A stretch of 64,000 nt of DNA from Streptomyces curacoi (GTDB taxonomy: Bacteria > Actinomycetota > Actinomycetes > Streptomycetales > Streptomycetaceae). This document shows positions 8,545-16,646 of the stretch, piece by piece (within the stretch, counting starts at the first letter, position 1; each line of letters opens with the position of its first letter). Below the pieces are notes generated by a model. That model saw only the letters and a program-made list of their open reading frames with translations, ran no database searches and had not been told where the DNA came from. Location: contig NZ_KQ947990.1 in the NCBI RefSeq assembly GCF_001513975.1, forward strand, positions 546,336 through 610,335, written 5' to 3'. A program made the translations under genes and the position numbers.

Positions 8545-9920
8545 GCAAGCGAAGGAGAGTCACACCGGCGAGCCCGGGAAGAACAGGCGCGGCGGGCGTC
8601 GCCCTGATGCTCGGCGGCGCGGGCATCGTGCTCGGCGTGGCCGCCGGGCCCGCCCAGGCCGCCGAGGTGGCGTACGCGACCGAGTGCGTGCCGCCCGCCA
8701 TCTCCGGGCTGCCGCCGGTGCGGGGCACGACGAAGGTGGAGATCACCGCGCCCGCCGAGGCGAAGGTCGGCGACGAGGTCGAGATCGTCTGGAAGTTCGT
8801 CCAGGCGGCGTCCAGGAACCCCGACATCCTCGACCTGGAGAAGGACACGGTCCAGCCGACGGGAACCTTGAAGGCGGCAGGCGCGCAGACCGCTGCCATC
8901 GCCATGGAGGGGCCCCGGCAGAACCCGCCGATCCCCAAGAACAGCGACATGAAGCTGTCCGACATGAAGGGCAGGCTGAAGCTGACGGCACCGGGCGAGG
9001 TGACCCTCACGCCGGACGCGTACAACATCAACGTCAACAAGCCGATCTCCACGGACACCAAGTGCACGCCGAAGGAGACGGTGAAGCCGGCGGCGACGAT
9101 CAAGGTCATGGACGCGGGCGGGAGTTCGGGCGGTACTACGGGAGGGCTGCCCACGGTCGTCCCGACGCTGCCGACGAGCGTGCCCACCGGCCCGCCGACG
9201 GGTAGTCCGTCCAGCCCGGCGCCGAGCGCGACCGAGACGGGCGGGGCTGCCGGGGGAGGCGGTTCGTCGAGCACGGGCGGCGGCGGAGACGGCGGCGGCC
9301 AGACCGACTTCACGGGCAAGGAGGTCCAGGTCCCCTACGAGTGCAAGACACCGATCGGCGACAAGAACGCGACCTCGCCGGTCCAGATCGACGCCAGGAA
9401 GAACGGCGGCGACTTCGACCTCACCGTCCAGTTCAAGAAGTCGGTGATGGACAGCCCCGCCGAGATCCCCAAGGACTCGGTCAAGCCGTCGATGGAGGTC
9501 GTCCTGGGCGGCGCGGACAAGGGCACGGTCCATGTCGAGGGCCCGACCAACTCCGAGGCCATCAAGGCGGGCGACCCGATCGAGATCCCGGACCTGACGG
9601 GCACCTACAAGCCGGGCGCGAGCGGCGAGACGACCCTCTCCCCGGGCGTCCTGACGGTCAAGGCCCTGGGCACGACGACGACATGCACGCCGACGAAGAC
9701 CGAGGTCTCCCTGACGCTGGACACGACCGAGCAGGCGAGCGGGGCATCGGGCGGCGGCTCGGCCGGGGGTTCGGCGGGCGGTTCGTCGACGGACGGGGGT
9801 CTGGCCGCGACGGGAGCGGAGGACCACGGTTCCCTGAAGGCCCTGGGCCTGATCGCCGGGACGGCGCTCTTGCTGGGCGGCGCGGTATTCACCTTTATGC
9901 CCCGACGCACGATGCGCTAG
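8541..9920 (+). CDS. Secreted two-domain protein with LAATG sortase signal
   Basis: 459 residues. GTG 8541 overlaps the previous stop as GTGA. Signal peptide AAGVALMLGGAGIVLGVAAG, cleavage near AQAAEV. A first beta domain (residues about 35-190) is joined by a Gly/Ser/Thr/Pro linker to a second domain starting YECKTPIGDKNATSPVQID, which aligns along its whole length with the single-domain LPQTG protein at 5918-6604, including the closing ALGTTTTCTPTK. The C-terminus is GLAATG at residues 420-425, a hydrophobic segment and PRRTMR: the LAxTG class E signal used by Streptomyces sortases. Last gene of the operon; a strong hairpin lies 125 bp downstream. Confidence 0.82.
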   Translation: MSKRRRVTPASPGRTGAAGVALMLGGAGIVLGVAAGPAQAAEVAYATECVPPAISGLPPVRGTTKVEITAPAEAKVGDEVEIVWKFVQAASRNPDILDLEKDTVQPTGTLKAAGAQTAAIAMEGPRQNPPIPKNSDMKLSDMKGRLKLTAPGEVTLTPDAYNINVNKPISTDTKCTPKETVKPAATIKVMDAGGSSGGTTGGLPTVVPTLPTSVPTGPPTGSPSSPAPSATETGGAAGGGGSSSTGGGGDGGGQTDFTGKEVQVPYECKTPIGDKNATSPVQIDARKNGGDFDLTVQFKKSVMDSPAEIPKDSVKPSMEVVLGGADKGTVHVEGPTNSEAIKAGDPIEIPDLTGTYKPGASGETTLSPGVLTVKALGTTTTCTPTKTEVSLTLDTTEQASGASGGGSAGGSAGGSSTDGGLAATGAEDHGSLKALGLIAGTALLLGGAVFTFMPRRTMR

Positions 9921-9930
9921 CCGACCTGAA

Positions 9931-10003
9931 GGGGCGCGGGGCTCTATCGATTTGCGGCTCCGCCGCGTGGGTGCGACCAGCCACACACGACCTGTAGCCG
10001 CGA
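9931..10003 (+). repeat. Dispersed intergenic repeat A, copy 1
   Basis: The sequence GGGGCGCGGGGC, then ATCGA, then GCGGCTCCGCCGCG, then GCGACCAGCC is shared in inverted orientation with 12742-12819. It lies between convergent genes. This is a common style of Streptomyces intergenic repeat with a strong GCGGC-TCC-GCCGC hairpin. Confidence 0.7.
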
Positions 10004-10044
10004 CGGACACTGCCCCCTACGGCGAATAGGCGAACCGCAACGCA

Positions 10045-10080
10045 GGAGGCCGTTGCACCCACCTAGGTGCAACGGCCTCC
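10045..10080. terminator. Bidirectional hairpin terminator
   Basis: Perfect 14-bp arms GGAGGCCGTTGCAC / GTGCAACGGCCTCC with an 8-nt loop, lying between the convergent surface-protein operon and the peptide transporter gene. Confidence 0.85.
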
Positions 10081-10101
10081 CTCGGCTCAGCCGGCGCAGC
10101 G

Positions 10102-11613
10102 TTACCGCACGTCGCCCATCAGCGCCCGGATCTTCCGCCCGGCCATCATGAAGGCCAGCCCGGCGGCAACGGCGATGACGGCCCACATCGTGTAGTACAC
10201 GGCGTCACCCAGCGGAGCGTTGAGCTTGGTGGTCCAGCCGTTGAGCGCGTTGCCCGTCGCGGTGGCCAGGAACCACAGACCCATGATCTGGCCCACGAAC
10301 TGCTTCGGCGCGAGCTTCGTCGACAGGGACAGGCCCACCGGCGACAGGCACATCTCGCCGAGGGTCTGCACCAGGTAGACGCTCAGCAGCCAGAAGACGG
10401 TGACCTTGCCCGTGTCGCTGTTCGCGGCGGCGGCGCCGGCCAGGCCCATGATGCCGAACGAGCCACCGATGAGGAGCATCGCCAGGGCGAACTTCATGGG
10501 CGTGCTGGGCTCGCGGTCGCGCCGGGCCAGCTTCACCCACAGCGCGGCGAAGAGGGGGGCCAGCACGATGACCATGGCCGGGTTCACCGACTGGTACCAG
10601 GACGCCGGGAACTCCCAGCCGCCGATCATGCGGTCGGTCTTGCCGTCCGCGAAGATCGTCAGCAGCGAGCCGGACTGGTCGTAGATCATCCAGAACAGCA
10701 CGGCGGTGGCGAAGAACCAGGCGAAGGCCTGGATCTTCGGCTTGTCCTCCGTGGCCAGGGCAGGGTTCCGGTACATCGTCACGAAGTAGACGATCGGGAC
10801 CACGATGCCGAGGATGGCGAGCACGTTGACGATGTGCTCGATGTCGTACGTGCCCAGCGCGATGTCCACGACCAGCGCGGCGACGGCGATGCCGCCCCAC
10901 AGCGCGACCTTGCGCAGCGCGGCGCGCTTCTCCTCGGGGGAGGCCGGGGTGCCGGGGTGCTTGCCGATGTCGCCGAGGTGGCGGCCGCCGAGGACGTACT
11001 GGATGACGGCGAGGGTCATGCCGACACCGGCGACACCGAAGCCGAGGTGCCAGTCGACGTTCTCGCCGAGGTAGCCGACGACCAGCGGAGCGGCCATGCC
11101 GCCGATGTTGATCGCCATGTAGAAGAGGGTGAAGCCGGCGTCGCGGCGGGCGCTGGGCTGGCCCTCGTAGAGGCCGCCGACCATCGCGGAGATGTTCGGC
11201 TTCAGCAGGCCGGTGCCGATCGCGATCAGGCCGAGACCGCAGAAGAAGGCGATGTCCGCCGGGATGGCCAGCGTGAAGTGGCCGGCGGCGATGACGATGC
11301 CGCCGACGAGCACGGCCTTGCGGGCGCCCCAGAGGCGGTCCGCGACCCAGCCACCGGGCATGGCGGCCATGTACACGACCGCGTTGTACACACCGTAGAT
11401 CGAGGCGGCCAGGGCTTCCCGGCCGGCCAGGGGGCCGTCGAGGACACCCGCGATCAAGTAGAGGACGAGGATGCCGCGCATTCCGTACCAGGAGAAGCGC
11501 TCCCACATCTCCGTCATGAAAAGCGTGGCCATACCGCGGGGGTGGCCGAAGAAGGTCTTCTCGGATCCGGGGGTGCCCGGGGAGGCCGAGTCCTTCGTCA
11601 GGCTGGACGCCAT
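10102..11613 (-). CDS. POT/PTR2 family proton-dependent oligopeptide transporter
   Basis: 503-residue major facilitator membrane protein importing di- and tripeptides with protons. The N-terminus has FMTEMWERFSWYGMRGILVLY, the POT ExxER-type motif. PTR2 signatures are GGWVADRLWGARKAVLVGG and FTLFYMAINIGGMAAPLVVG. About 14 hydrophobic segments span the protein. ATG 11613 has AAGGA 7 nt upstream. It is divergent from the two-component system across 415 bp, which holds a dre-like palindrome at 11921-11932. Length is normal for the family. Confidence 0.92.
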   Translation of the reverse strand: MASSLTKDSASPGTPGSEKTFFGHPRGMATLFMTEMWERFSWYGMRGILVLYLIAGVLDGPLAGREALAASIYGVYNAVVYMAAMPGGWVADRLWGARKAVLVGGIVIAAGHFTLAIPADIAFFCGLGLIAIGTGLLKPNISAMVGGLYEGQPSARRDAGFTLFYMAINIGGMAAPLVVGYLGENVDWHLGFGVAGVGMTLAVIQYVLGGRHLGDIGKHPGTPASPEEKRAALRKVALWGGIAVAALVVDIALGTYDIEHIVNVLAILGIVVPIVYFVTMYRNPALATEDKPKIQAFAWFFATAVLFWMIYDQSGSLLTIFADGKTDRMIGGWEFPASWYQSVNPAMVIVLAPLFAALWVKLARRDREPSTPMKFALAMLLIGGSFGIMGLAGAAAANSDTGKVTVFWLLSVYLVQTLGEMCLSPVGLSLSTKLAPKQFVGQIMGLWFLATATGNALNGWTTKLNAPLGDAVYYTMWAVIAVAAGLAFMMAGRKIRALMGDVR

Positions 11614-12028
11614 GGTCGATCCTTGCTGGTCGGGACGCGCGTCGACACAGAACGGTCGCGCGCCCGGTGGGGGGCGGCCGGCGCCGGCGGGTACGGCCCG
11701 CCTTCGGGGGGCCCGGCCACAGGTCTTTCCTTTTCAGTCCGCACATGAAAGAGACCCTCAGCGTCAAGTGCGCCGAAGGTCCCCGCAGTGATACAGGCGT
11801 GGAGTCACCATACGTCAGGACACCGCCGGATATGGAAGGACTTGAGACACGGATCACAGGTGTCGGGGGAACCGTAGGCATCCTTTCCAAGGTCCTTTCC
11901 AGGATCCCACCTCGAACGTATGGTCTGTACCACAGGGGGTCGAGGGTAAGGGACACGCCAGAACCCGGTAAGAATCAAGACCTCGGATCACACCCCGGCT
12001 CTTGTCATGGGCGGACTACCATCAGCTC
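11614..12028. other. Intergenic region between peptide transporter and response regulator
   Basis: No convincing gene. It carries the divergent promoters, a palindrome TGGTCT-GT-ACCA at 11921-11932 and TACCAT at 12017-12022 immediately before the response regulator start. Purine-rich direct repeats CCTTTCCA occur near 11882-11900. Confidence 0.6.
11921..11932. promoter_or_regulatory. Candidate GntR-type (DasR dre-like) operator
   Basis: TGGTCTGTACCA matches the core of the DasR responsive element (TGGTCTAGACCA) at 10 of 12 positions and is a dyad. It lies about 100 bp before the response regulator and 310 bp before the peptide transporter. Sequence resemblance only. Confidence 0.35.
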
Positions 12029-12706
12029 ATGACCCGTGTACTGCTCGCCGAGGACGACGCGTCCATTTCGGAGCCGCTGGCCCGCGCACTGCGCCGGGAA
12101 GGGTACGAGGTCGAGGTGCGGGAGGACGGCCCCACCGCGCTCGACGCGGGAATGCAGGGCGGAGTCGACCTGGTCGTGCTGGACCTCGGCCTGCCCGGCA
12201 TGGACGGCCTGGAGGTGGCCCGCCGGCTGCGTGCCGACGGTCACACCGTGCCGATCCTCATCCTGACCGCGCGCGCCGACGAGGTGGACACCGTCGTGGG
12301 CCTGGACGCGGGCGCCGACGACTACGTCACCAAGCCGTTCCGGCTCGCCGAGCTGCTCGCCCGGGTCCGGGCCCTGCTCCGGCGCGGGGCGGCGGAGCCG
12401 CAGCAGCAGCCCGCCACCCACGGCGTGCGGATCGACGTCGAGTCGCACCGGGCGTGGATGGGGGACGAGGAGCTCCAGCTCACGGCCAAGGAGTTCGACC
12501 TGCTGCGGGTGCTCGTGCGCGACGCGGGGCGGGTCGTCACCCGGGACCAGCTGATGCGGGAGGTCTGGGACACGACCTGGTGGTCGTCGACCAAGACGCT
12601 CGACATGCACATCTCGTGGCTCCGCAAGAAGCTGGGCGACGACGCGGCCAATCCGCGGTACATCGCGACGGTGCGCGGTGTGGGTTTCCGGTTCGAGAAG
12701 AGTTAG
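12029..12706 (+). CDS. OmpR/PhoB-family response regulator
   Basis: 225 residues. The receiver domain starts MTRVLLAEDDASI with the acidic pocket, has the phospho-acceptor Asp52 in VVLDLGLPGMDGLEV, and the conserved Lys in TKPFRLAELLARV. The C-terminal winged helix has LTAKEFDLLRVLVRDAGRVV and the closing YIATVRGVGFRFE. I chose ATG 12029 because no ribosome binding site precedes it and TACCAT ends 6 nt upstream, the spacing of a leaderless transcript; the longer TTG frame at 12002 is less likely. The cognate kinase starts 163 bp downstream, separated by a repeat. The signal sensed is unknown. Confidence 0.92.
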   Translation: MTRVLLAEDDASISEPLARALRREGYEVEVREDGPTALDAGMQGGVDLVVLDLGLPGMDGLEVARRLRADGHTVPILILTARADEVDTVVGLDAGADDYVTKPFRLAELLARVRALLRRGAAEPQQQPATHGVRIDVESHRAWMGDEELQLTAKEFDLLRVLVRDAGRVVTRDQLMREVWDTTWWSSTKTLDMHISWLRKKLGDDAANPRYIATVRGVGFRFEKS

Positions 12707-12741
12707 GCGGCGCCCCACCCGCCGTGGGGCCGAGCCTCGTG

Positions 12742-12819
12742 CGCGACTGCGGGTCGTCGTGGGCTGGTCGCGCCCGCGCGGCGGAGCCGCATGTCTCGAT
12801 GCCGCCCCGCGCCCCCCGG
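12742..12819 (-). repeat. Dispersed intergenic repeat A, copy 2 (inverted)
   Basis: The reverse complement reads GGCGCGGGGC, ATCGA, GCGGCTCCGCCGCG, GCGACCAGCC in the same order as 9931-10003. It sits inside the two-component operon between regulator and kinase. Confidence 0.7.
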
Positions 12820-12869
12820 GGGCGTCGCCCTGCCGGGCGGCGTGAAGTTCTCGCTCGAAGGATCACACC

Positions 12870-14144
12870 GTGCGTCGCCGTCTCATCCAGTCCACCCTCG
12901 CGGTCGTGCTCGTCGTGATCGCCGTCTTCGGCGTGTCACTCGTCATCGTCGAGACCCGGACGATCACCAGCACCGCGCAGGAACGCGTCGACACCGAGGC
13001 GGTCCGGCTGGTCAGCATCGTGGACAGCCGGCTGCTCGGTGAGGAGACCGTGGACGCGTCGGTGCTGCGGGACCAGATCCAGGGGGACCGTTACGCCGAG
13101 ATCCGGATCCCGGGGAAGCCGGTGATCGAGGTGGGCACCAAGCCGACCGGCGACGTCATCAGCGCCCGTGAAACGGGCGAGGAGGGCGAGACGGTCACCG
13201 TGCAGGAGCCGCGCTCGTCGGTGACGCGGGAGGTCGGCCGTACCTTGCTGATCATCGCGGCGGTGGCGCTGCTGGCGGTGATCGCGGCGGTCCTGCTGGC
13301 GGTGCGCCAGGCGAACCGCCTCGCCTCCCCGCTCACCGACCTCGCGGAGACGGCGGAACGCCTCGGCTCGGGCGACCCGCGCCCCCGGCACAAGCGGTAC
13401 GGCGTCCCGGAGCTGGACCGGGTGGCGGACGTGCTGGACTCCTCCGCCGAGCGCATCGCACGCATGCTGACGGCGGAACGCCGCCTCGCCGCGGACGCCT
13501 CCCACCAGCTGCGCACCCCCCTCACCGCGCTGTCCATGCGCCTGGAGGAGATCACCCTCACCGACGATCCCGACACGGTGAAGGAGGAGGCGACGATCGC
13601 CCTGACGCAGGTGGAGCGCCTCACGGACGTGGTGGAACGCCTGCTCACCAACTCCCGTGATCCGCGCAGCGGCTCCGCCGTCACCTTCGACCTCGACGAG
13701 GTCATCCAGCAGCAGCTGGCGGAGTGGCGGCCGGCGTACCGCAGCGCCGGCCGGGCGATCGTCAGCTCGGGCAAGCGCCACCTCCAGGCGGTCGGCACGC
13801 CGGGCGCGGTCGCGCAGGTCCTCGCCGCGCTGATCGAGAACTCCCTCATGCACGGCGGCGGCACGGTGGCGCTGCGCACCCGCGTCACCGGCAACCAGGC
13901 GGTCATCGAGGTCACGGACGAGGGCCCGGGCATCTCGGCGGACCTGGGCGCCCGCATCTTCGAGCGCGCCATCAGCGGCCGCAACTCCACCGGCATCGGC
14001 CTCGCGGTGGCCCGCGACCTCGCGGAGGCGGACGGCGGCCGGCTGGAGATGCTCCAGACCAAGCCCCCGGTCATCGCCCTCTTCCTCTCCCGCACACCCC
14101 CGGCGAAGAAGCCGACGCAGGATTCGGGGCCGACGGTCAGGTGA
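12870..14144 (+). CDS. Two-component sensor histidine kinase
   Basis: 424 residues. First membrane segment STLAVVLVVIAVFGVSLVIV, an extracytoplasmic sensor region of about 95 residues, second segment LLIIAAVALLAVIAAVLLAV, then HAMP (NRLASPLTDLAETAERL), the H box SHQLRTPLTALSMRLEE with phospho-acceptor His212, the N box LIENSLMHGG, G1 VTDEGPGIS and G2 GRNSTGIGLAVARDLAE. GTG 12870 has AAGGA 7 nt upstream. It pairs with the response regulator before it. The sensor region contains no recognisable domain. Confidence 0.92.
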   Translation: MRRRLIQSTLAVVLVVIAVFGVSLVIVETRTITSTAQERVDTEAVRLVSIVDSRLLGEETVDASVLRDQIQGDRYAEIRIPGKPVIEVGTKPTGDVISARETGEEGETVTVQEPRSSVTREVGRTLLIIAAVALLAVIAAVLLAVRQANRLASPLTDLAETAERLGSGDPRPRHKRYGVPELDRVADVLDSSAERIARMLTAERRLAADASHQLRTPLTALSMRLEEITLTDDPDTVKEEATIALTQVERLTDVVERLLTNSRDPRSGSAVTFDLDEVIQQQLAEWRPAYRSAGRAIVSSGKRHLQAVGTPGAVAQVLAALIENSLMHGGGTVALRTRVTGNQAVIEVTDEGPGISADLGARIFERAISGRNSTGIGLAVARDLAEADGGRLEMLQTKPPVIALFLSRTPPAKKPTQDSGPTVR

Positions 14145-14236
14145 CCGCGCCGACGGTCAGGTGGCCGCGGGGAACGGCTTCGCAGCGCCGGCCGGTGTGA
14201 TTCAGCCCGTGGGGGACGTGGGGGAGATTGAGCGGG

Positions 14237-14794
14237 TCACCCCACTCGCTGCCTGACCCTCGGCTTCTCGGGCTGCCGCCGCCGCGTCTCCAGGAACGAT
14301 TCCGCGGCTGTCACCGGCTCCTCCGCCGGCAGTGCACGGAACACCCACGTCCGGTACGACCAGAACCGGAACAACGTCGCGATACCGATGCCGAGGAACT
14401 TGAAGATGTTGCTCTGCAGCGGACTGTCCCAGCCGAACCCGTACGTCGCCGCGTACAGCACACCGTTCTCGATCACCAGACCGACCACGCTGAACAGCAG
14501 GAACAGGCTCAGCTCCTTGGTGCGACGGCTCTTGTCGCGGCTGCGGTACGTGAAGTAGCGGTAGCCCACGTAGTTGGTGAAGGTCGCGACGACGGTCGCG
14601 ATGACGCTCGCCCGCACCACCTGGAGGTCGGTCACATGCCGTACCAGGTTGAACACGAGGAAGTTGACCAGGACCCCCGTCCCGCCCACCGCGCCGAACT
14701 TGGCGACCTCACGCACCAGCCGGTCGACGCGCTGCCGTACGGCACTGCGGGGTACCGGAGGCGCCGCATGAAGCCCCGAGGAACCACGTCCCAT
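14237..14794 (-). CDS. GtrA-family membrane protein
   Basis: 185 residues with four hydrophobic segments (FGAVGGTGVLVNFLVFNLV, RASVIATVVATFTNYVGYRY, LFLLFSVVGLVIENGVLY, KFLGIGIATLFRFWSYRTWV). The motif NYVGYRYFTY and the closing FRFWSYRTWVF are characteristic of GtrA/DPMS-like proteins, thought to help flip or position lipid-linked sugars for cell-envelope glycans. ATG 14794 has AGGAG 11 nt upstream. Divergent from purK. Substrate unknown; the surrounding mannose and LCP genes suggest a wall polymer. Confidence 0.88.
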   Translation of the reverse strand: MGRGSSGLHAAPPVPRSAVRQRVDRLVREVAKFGAVGGTGVLVNFLVFNLVRHVTDLQVVRASVIATVVATFTNYVGYRYFTYRSRDKSRRTKELSLFLLFSVVGLVIENGVLYAATYGFGWDSPLQSNIFKFLGIGIATLFRFWSYRTWVFRALPAEEPVTAAESFLETRRRQPEKPRVRQRVG

Positions 14795-14957
14795 GGTCGT
14801 GAAGGCTCCTGTCGGTCGATTTGTCGGTCGGTTTCGTCAACCCAGCCATGCTAACCACCCCCCTCGGCGATTGCCTGTGCGCGAGCTCATAGGTCGGGAA
14901 GACGCCGGGAAAAGTCCGGTAAGAGGGTCGCCCCGTCGTGGCCGATACCCTAGGGGC

Positions 14958-16118
14958 GTGACGTTCCCGGTAGTCGGCATGGTCGGCGGGGGCCAGCTCG
15001 CTCGTATGACACACGAGGCGGGCATCCCGTTGGGCATCAGGTTCAAGCTCCTCAGTGACACCCCTCAGGATTCCGCGGCGCAGGTCGTGAGCGATGTCGT
15101 CATCGGCGACTATCGCGACCTCGACACGCTGCGCGAGTTCGCACGCGGGTGCGATGTGATCACCTTCGATCACGAACATGTGCCAACCGAGCACCTCAGG
15201 GCACTGGAGGCGGACGGCATCCCCGTCCGCCCGGGCCCGGACGCGCTGGTGCACGCCCAGGACAAGGGGGTGATGCGCGCAAAGCTCGACGCGATCGGAG
15301 TGCCCTGCCCACGGCACCGCATCGTGAGCGACCCGCAGGACGTGGCGGCGTTCGCGGCGGAAGGCCTTCCCGAAGGTGCCGAGGGCGACGGCTTCCCCGT
15401 CGTGCTCAAGACCGTCCGCGGCGGCTACGACGGCAAGGGCGTATGGGTCGTGGACTCCGTGGAGGAGGCCGCAGAACCGTTCCGCGCCGGTGTGCCCGTG
15501 CTCGCCGAGGAGAAGGTCGACTTCGTGCGCGAGCTCGCCGCCAACGTCGTACGCTCCCCGCACGGCCAGGCCGTCGCCTACCCGGTGGTCGAGTCCCGCC
15601 AGGTCAACGGCGTCTGCGACACGGTCATCGCCCCCGCCCCCGACCTCGACGAGGCCCTCGCGCTCAAGGCCGAGCAGCTGGCCCTCACCGTCGCCAAGGA
15701 ACTGGACGTCGTCGGTCACCTCGCCGTCGAGCTGTTCCAGACCCGCGACGGCCGCATCCTCGTCAACGAGCTGGCGATGCGCCCGCACAACTCGGGCCAC
15801 TGGACGATGGACGGCGCGATCACCTCCCAGTTCGCCAACCACGTACGCGCCGTCCTCGACCTCCCGCTCGGCGACCCGCGCCCGCGTGCCAAGTGGACCG
15901 TGATGGTCAACGTCCTCGGCGGCGACTACCCCGACATGTACTCCGCGTACCTGCACTGCATGGCCCGCGACCCCCAGCTCAAGATCCACATGTACGGCAA
16001 GGACGTGAAGCCCGGCCGCAAGGTCGGCCACGTCAACACCTACGGCGACGACCTGGACGACGTCCTTGAGCGCGCACGTCACGCTGCCGGTTATCTGAGA
16101 GGCACGATCACCGAATGA
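14958..16118 (+). CDS. purK: N5-carboxyaminoimidazole ribonucleotide synthase
   Basis: 386-residue ATP-grasp enzyme converting AIR, bicarbonate and ATP to N5-CAIR in purine synthesis. MVGGGQLARM is the N-terminal dinucleotide-like fold; VVLKTVRGGYDGKGVWVV is the ATP-grasp loop; EEKVDFVRELAANVVRS and LVNELAMRPHNSGHWTMDGA are family signatures. GTG 14958 is supported by homology (TFPVVGMVGG); TACCCT ends 6 nt upstream, so the mRNA may be leaderless. The stop overlaps the purE start (ATGA). Confidence 0.96.
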   Translation: MTFPVVGMVGGGQLARMTHEAGIPLGIRFKLLSDTPQDSAAQVVSDVVIGDYRDLDTLREFARGCDVITFDHEHVPTEHLRALEADGIPVRPGPDALVHAQDKGVMRAKLDAIGVPCPRHRIVSDPQDVAAFAAEGLPEGAEGDGFPVVLKTVRGGYDGKGVWVVDSVEEAAEPFRAGVPVLAEEKVDFVRELAANVVRSPHGQAVAYPVVESRQVNGVCDTVIAPAPDLDEALALKAEQLALTVAKELDVVGHLAVELFQTRDGRILVNELAMRPHNSGHWTMDGAITSQFANHVRAVLDLPLGDPRPRAKWTVMVNVLGGDYPDMYSAYLHCMARDPQLKIHMYGKDVKPGRKVGHVNTYGDDLDDVLERARHAAGYLRGTITE

Positions 16119-16642
16119 GCCCCGTTGTTGGCATCGTCATGGGGTCGGACTCCGACTGGCCCGTCATGGAGGCCGCCGCCAAGGCCCTCGACGAGTTCGA
16201 GATCGACTACGAGGTCGACGTCGTCTCCGCGCACCGTATGCCCCGCGAGATGATCACGTACGGCGAGCAGGCGGCCGACCGCGGCCTGAAGGTGATCATC
16301 GCCGGCGCGGGCGGCGCCGCCCACCTGCCCGGCATGCTCGCCTCGGTCACACCGCTGCCGGTCATCGGCGTCCCGGTCCCGTTGAAGTACCTCGACGGCA
16401 TGGACAGCCTCCTGTCCATCGTCCAGATGCCGGCCGGCGTCCCCGTGGCCACGGTCTCCGTCGCCGGCGCGCGCAACGCCGGCCTGCTGGCGGCCCGCAT
16501 CCTGGCCGCGCACGACGAGGAGCTCCTCTCCCGCATGCGGGACTTCCAGCAGGACCTGAACGACCAGGCCACCGAGAAGGGCAAGCGGCTGCGTGCCAAG
16601 GTCGAAGGAGCCAACGGCTTCGGCTTCGGCTCGGGGAAGTGA
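16115..16642 (+). CDS. purE: N5-carboxyaminoimidazole ribonucleotide mutase
   Basis: 175 residues, class I PurE, which moves the carboxyl of N5-CAIR to give CAIR. GIVMGSDSDWPVMEAA binds the phosphate and holds the active-site loop; VVSAHRMPREM carries the catalytic His; GAGGAAHLPGMLAS and PVIGVPVPLKYLDGMDSLLS complete the fold. ATG overlaps purK by 4 nt, so translation is coupled. The dipeptidase gene follows after 4 bp. Confidence 0.97.
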   Translation: MSPVVGIVMGSDSDWPVMEAAAKALDEFEIDYEVDVVSAHRMPREMITYGEQAADRGLKVIIAGAGGAAHLPGMLASVTPLPVIGVPVPLKYLDGMDSLLSIVQMPAGVPVATVSVAGARNAGLLAARILAAHDEELLSRMRDFQQDLNDQATEKGKRLRAKVEGANGFGFGSGK

Positions 16643-16646
16643 CGAC

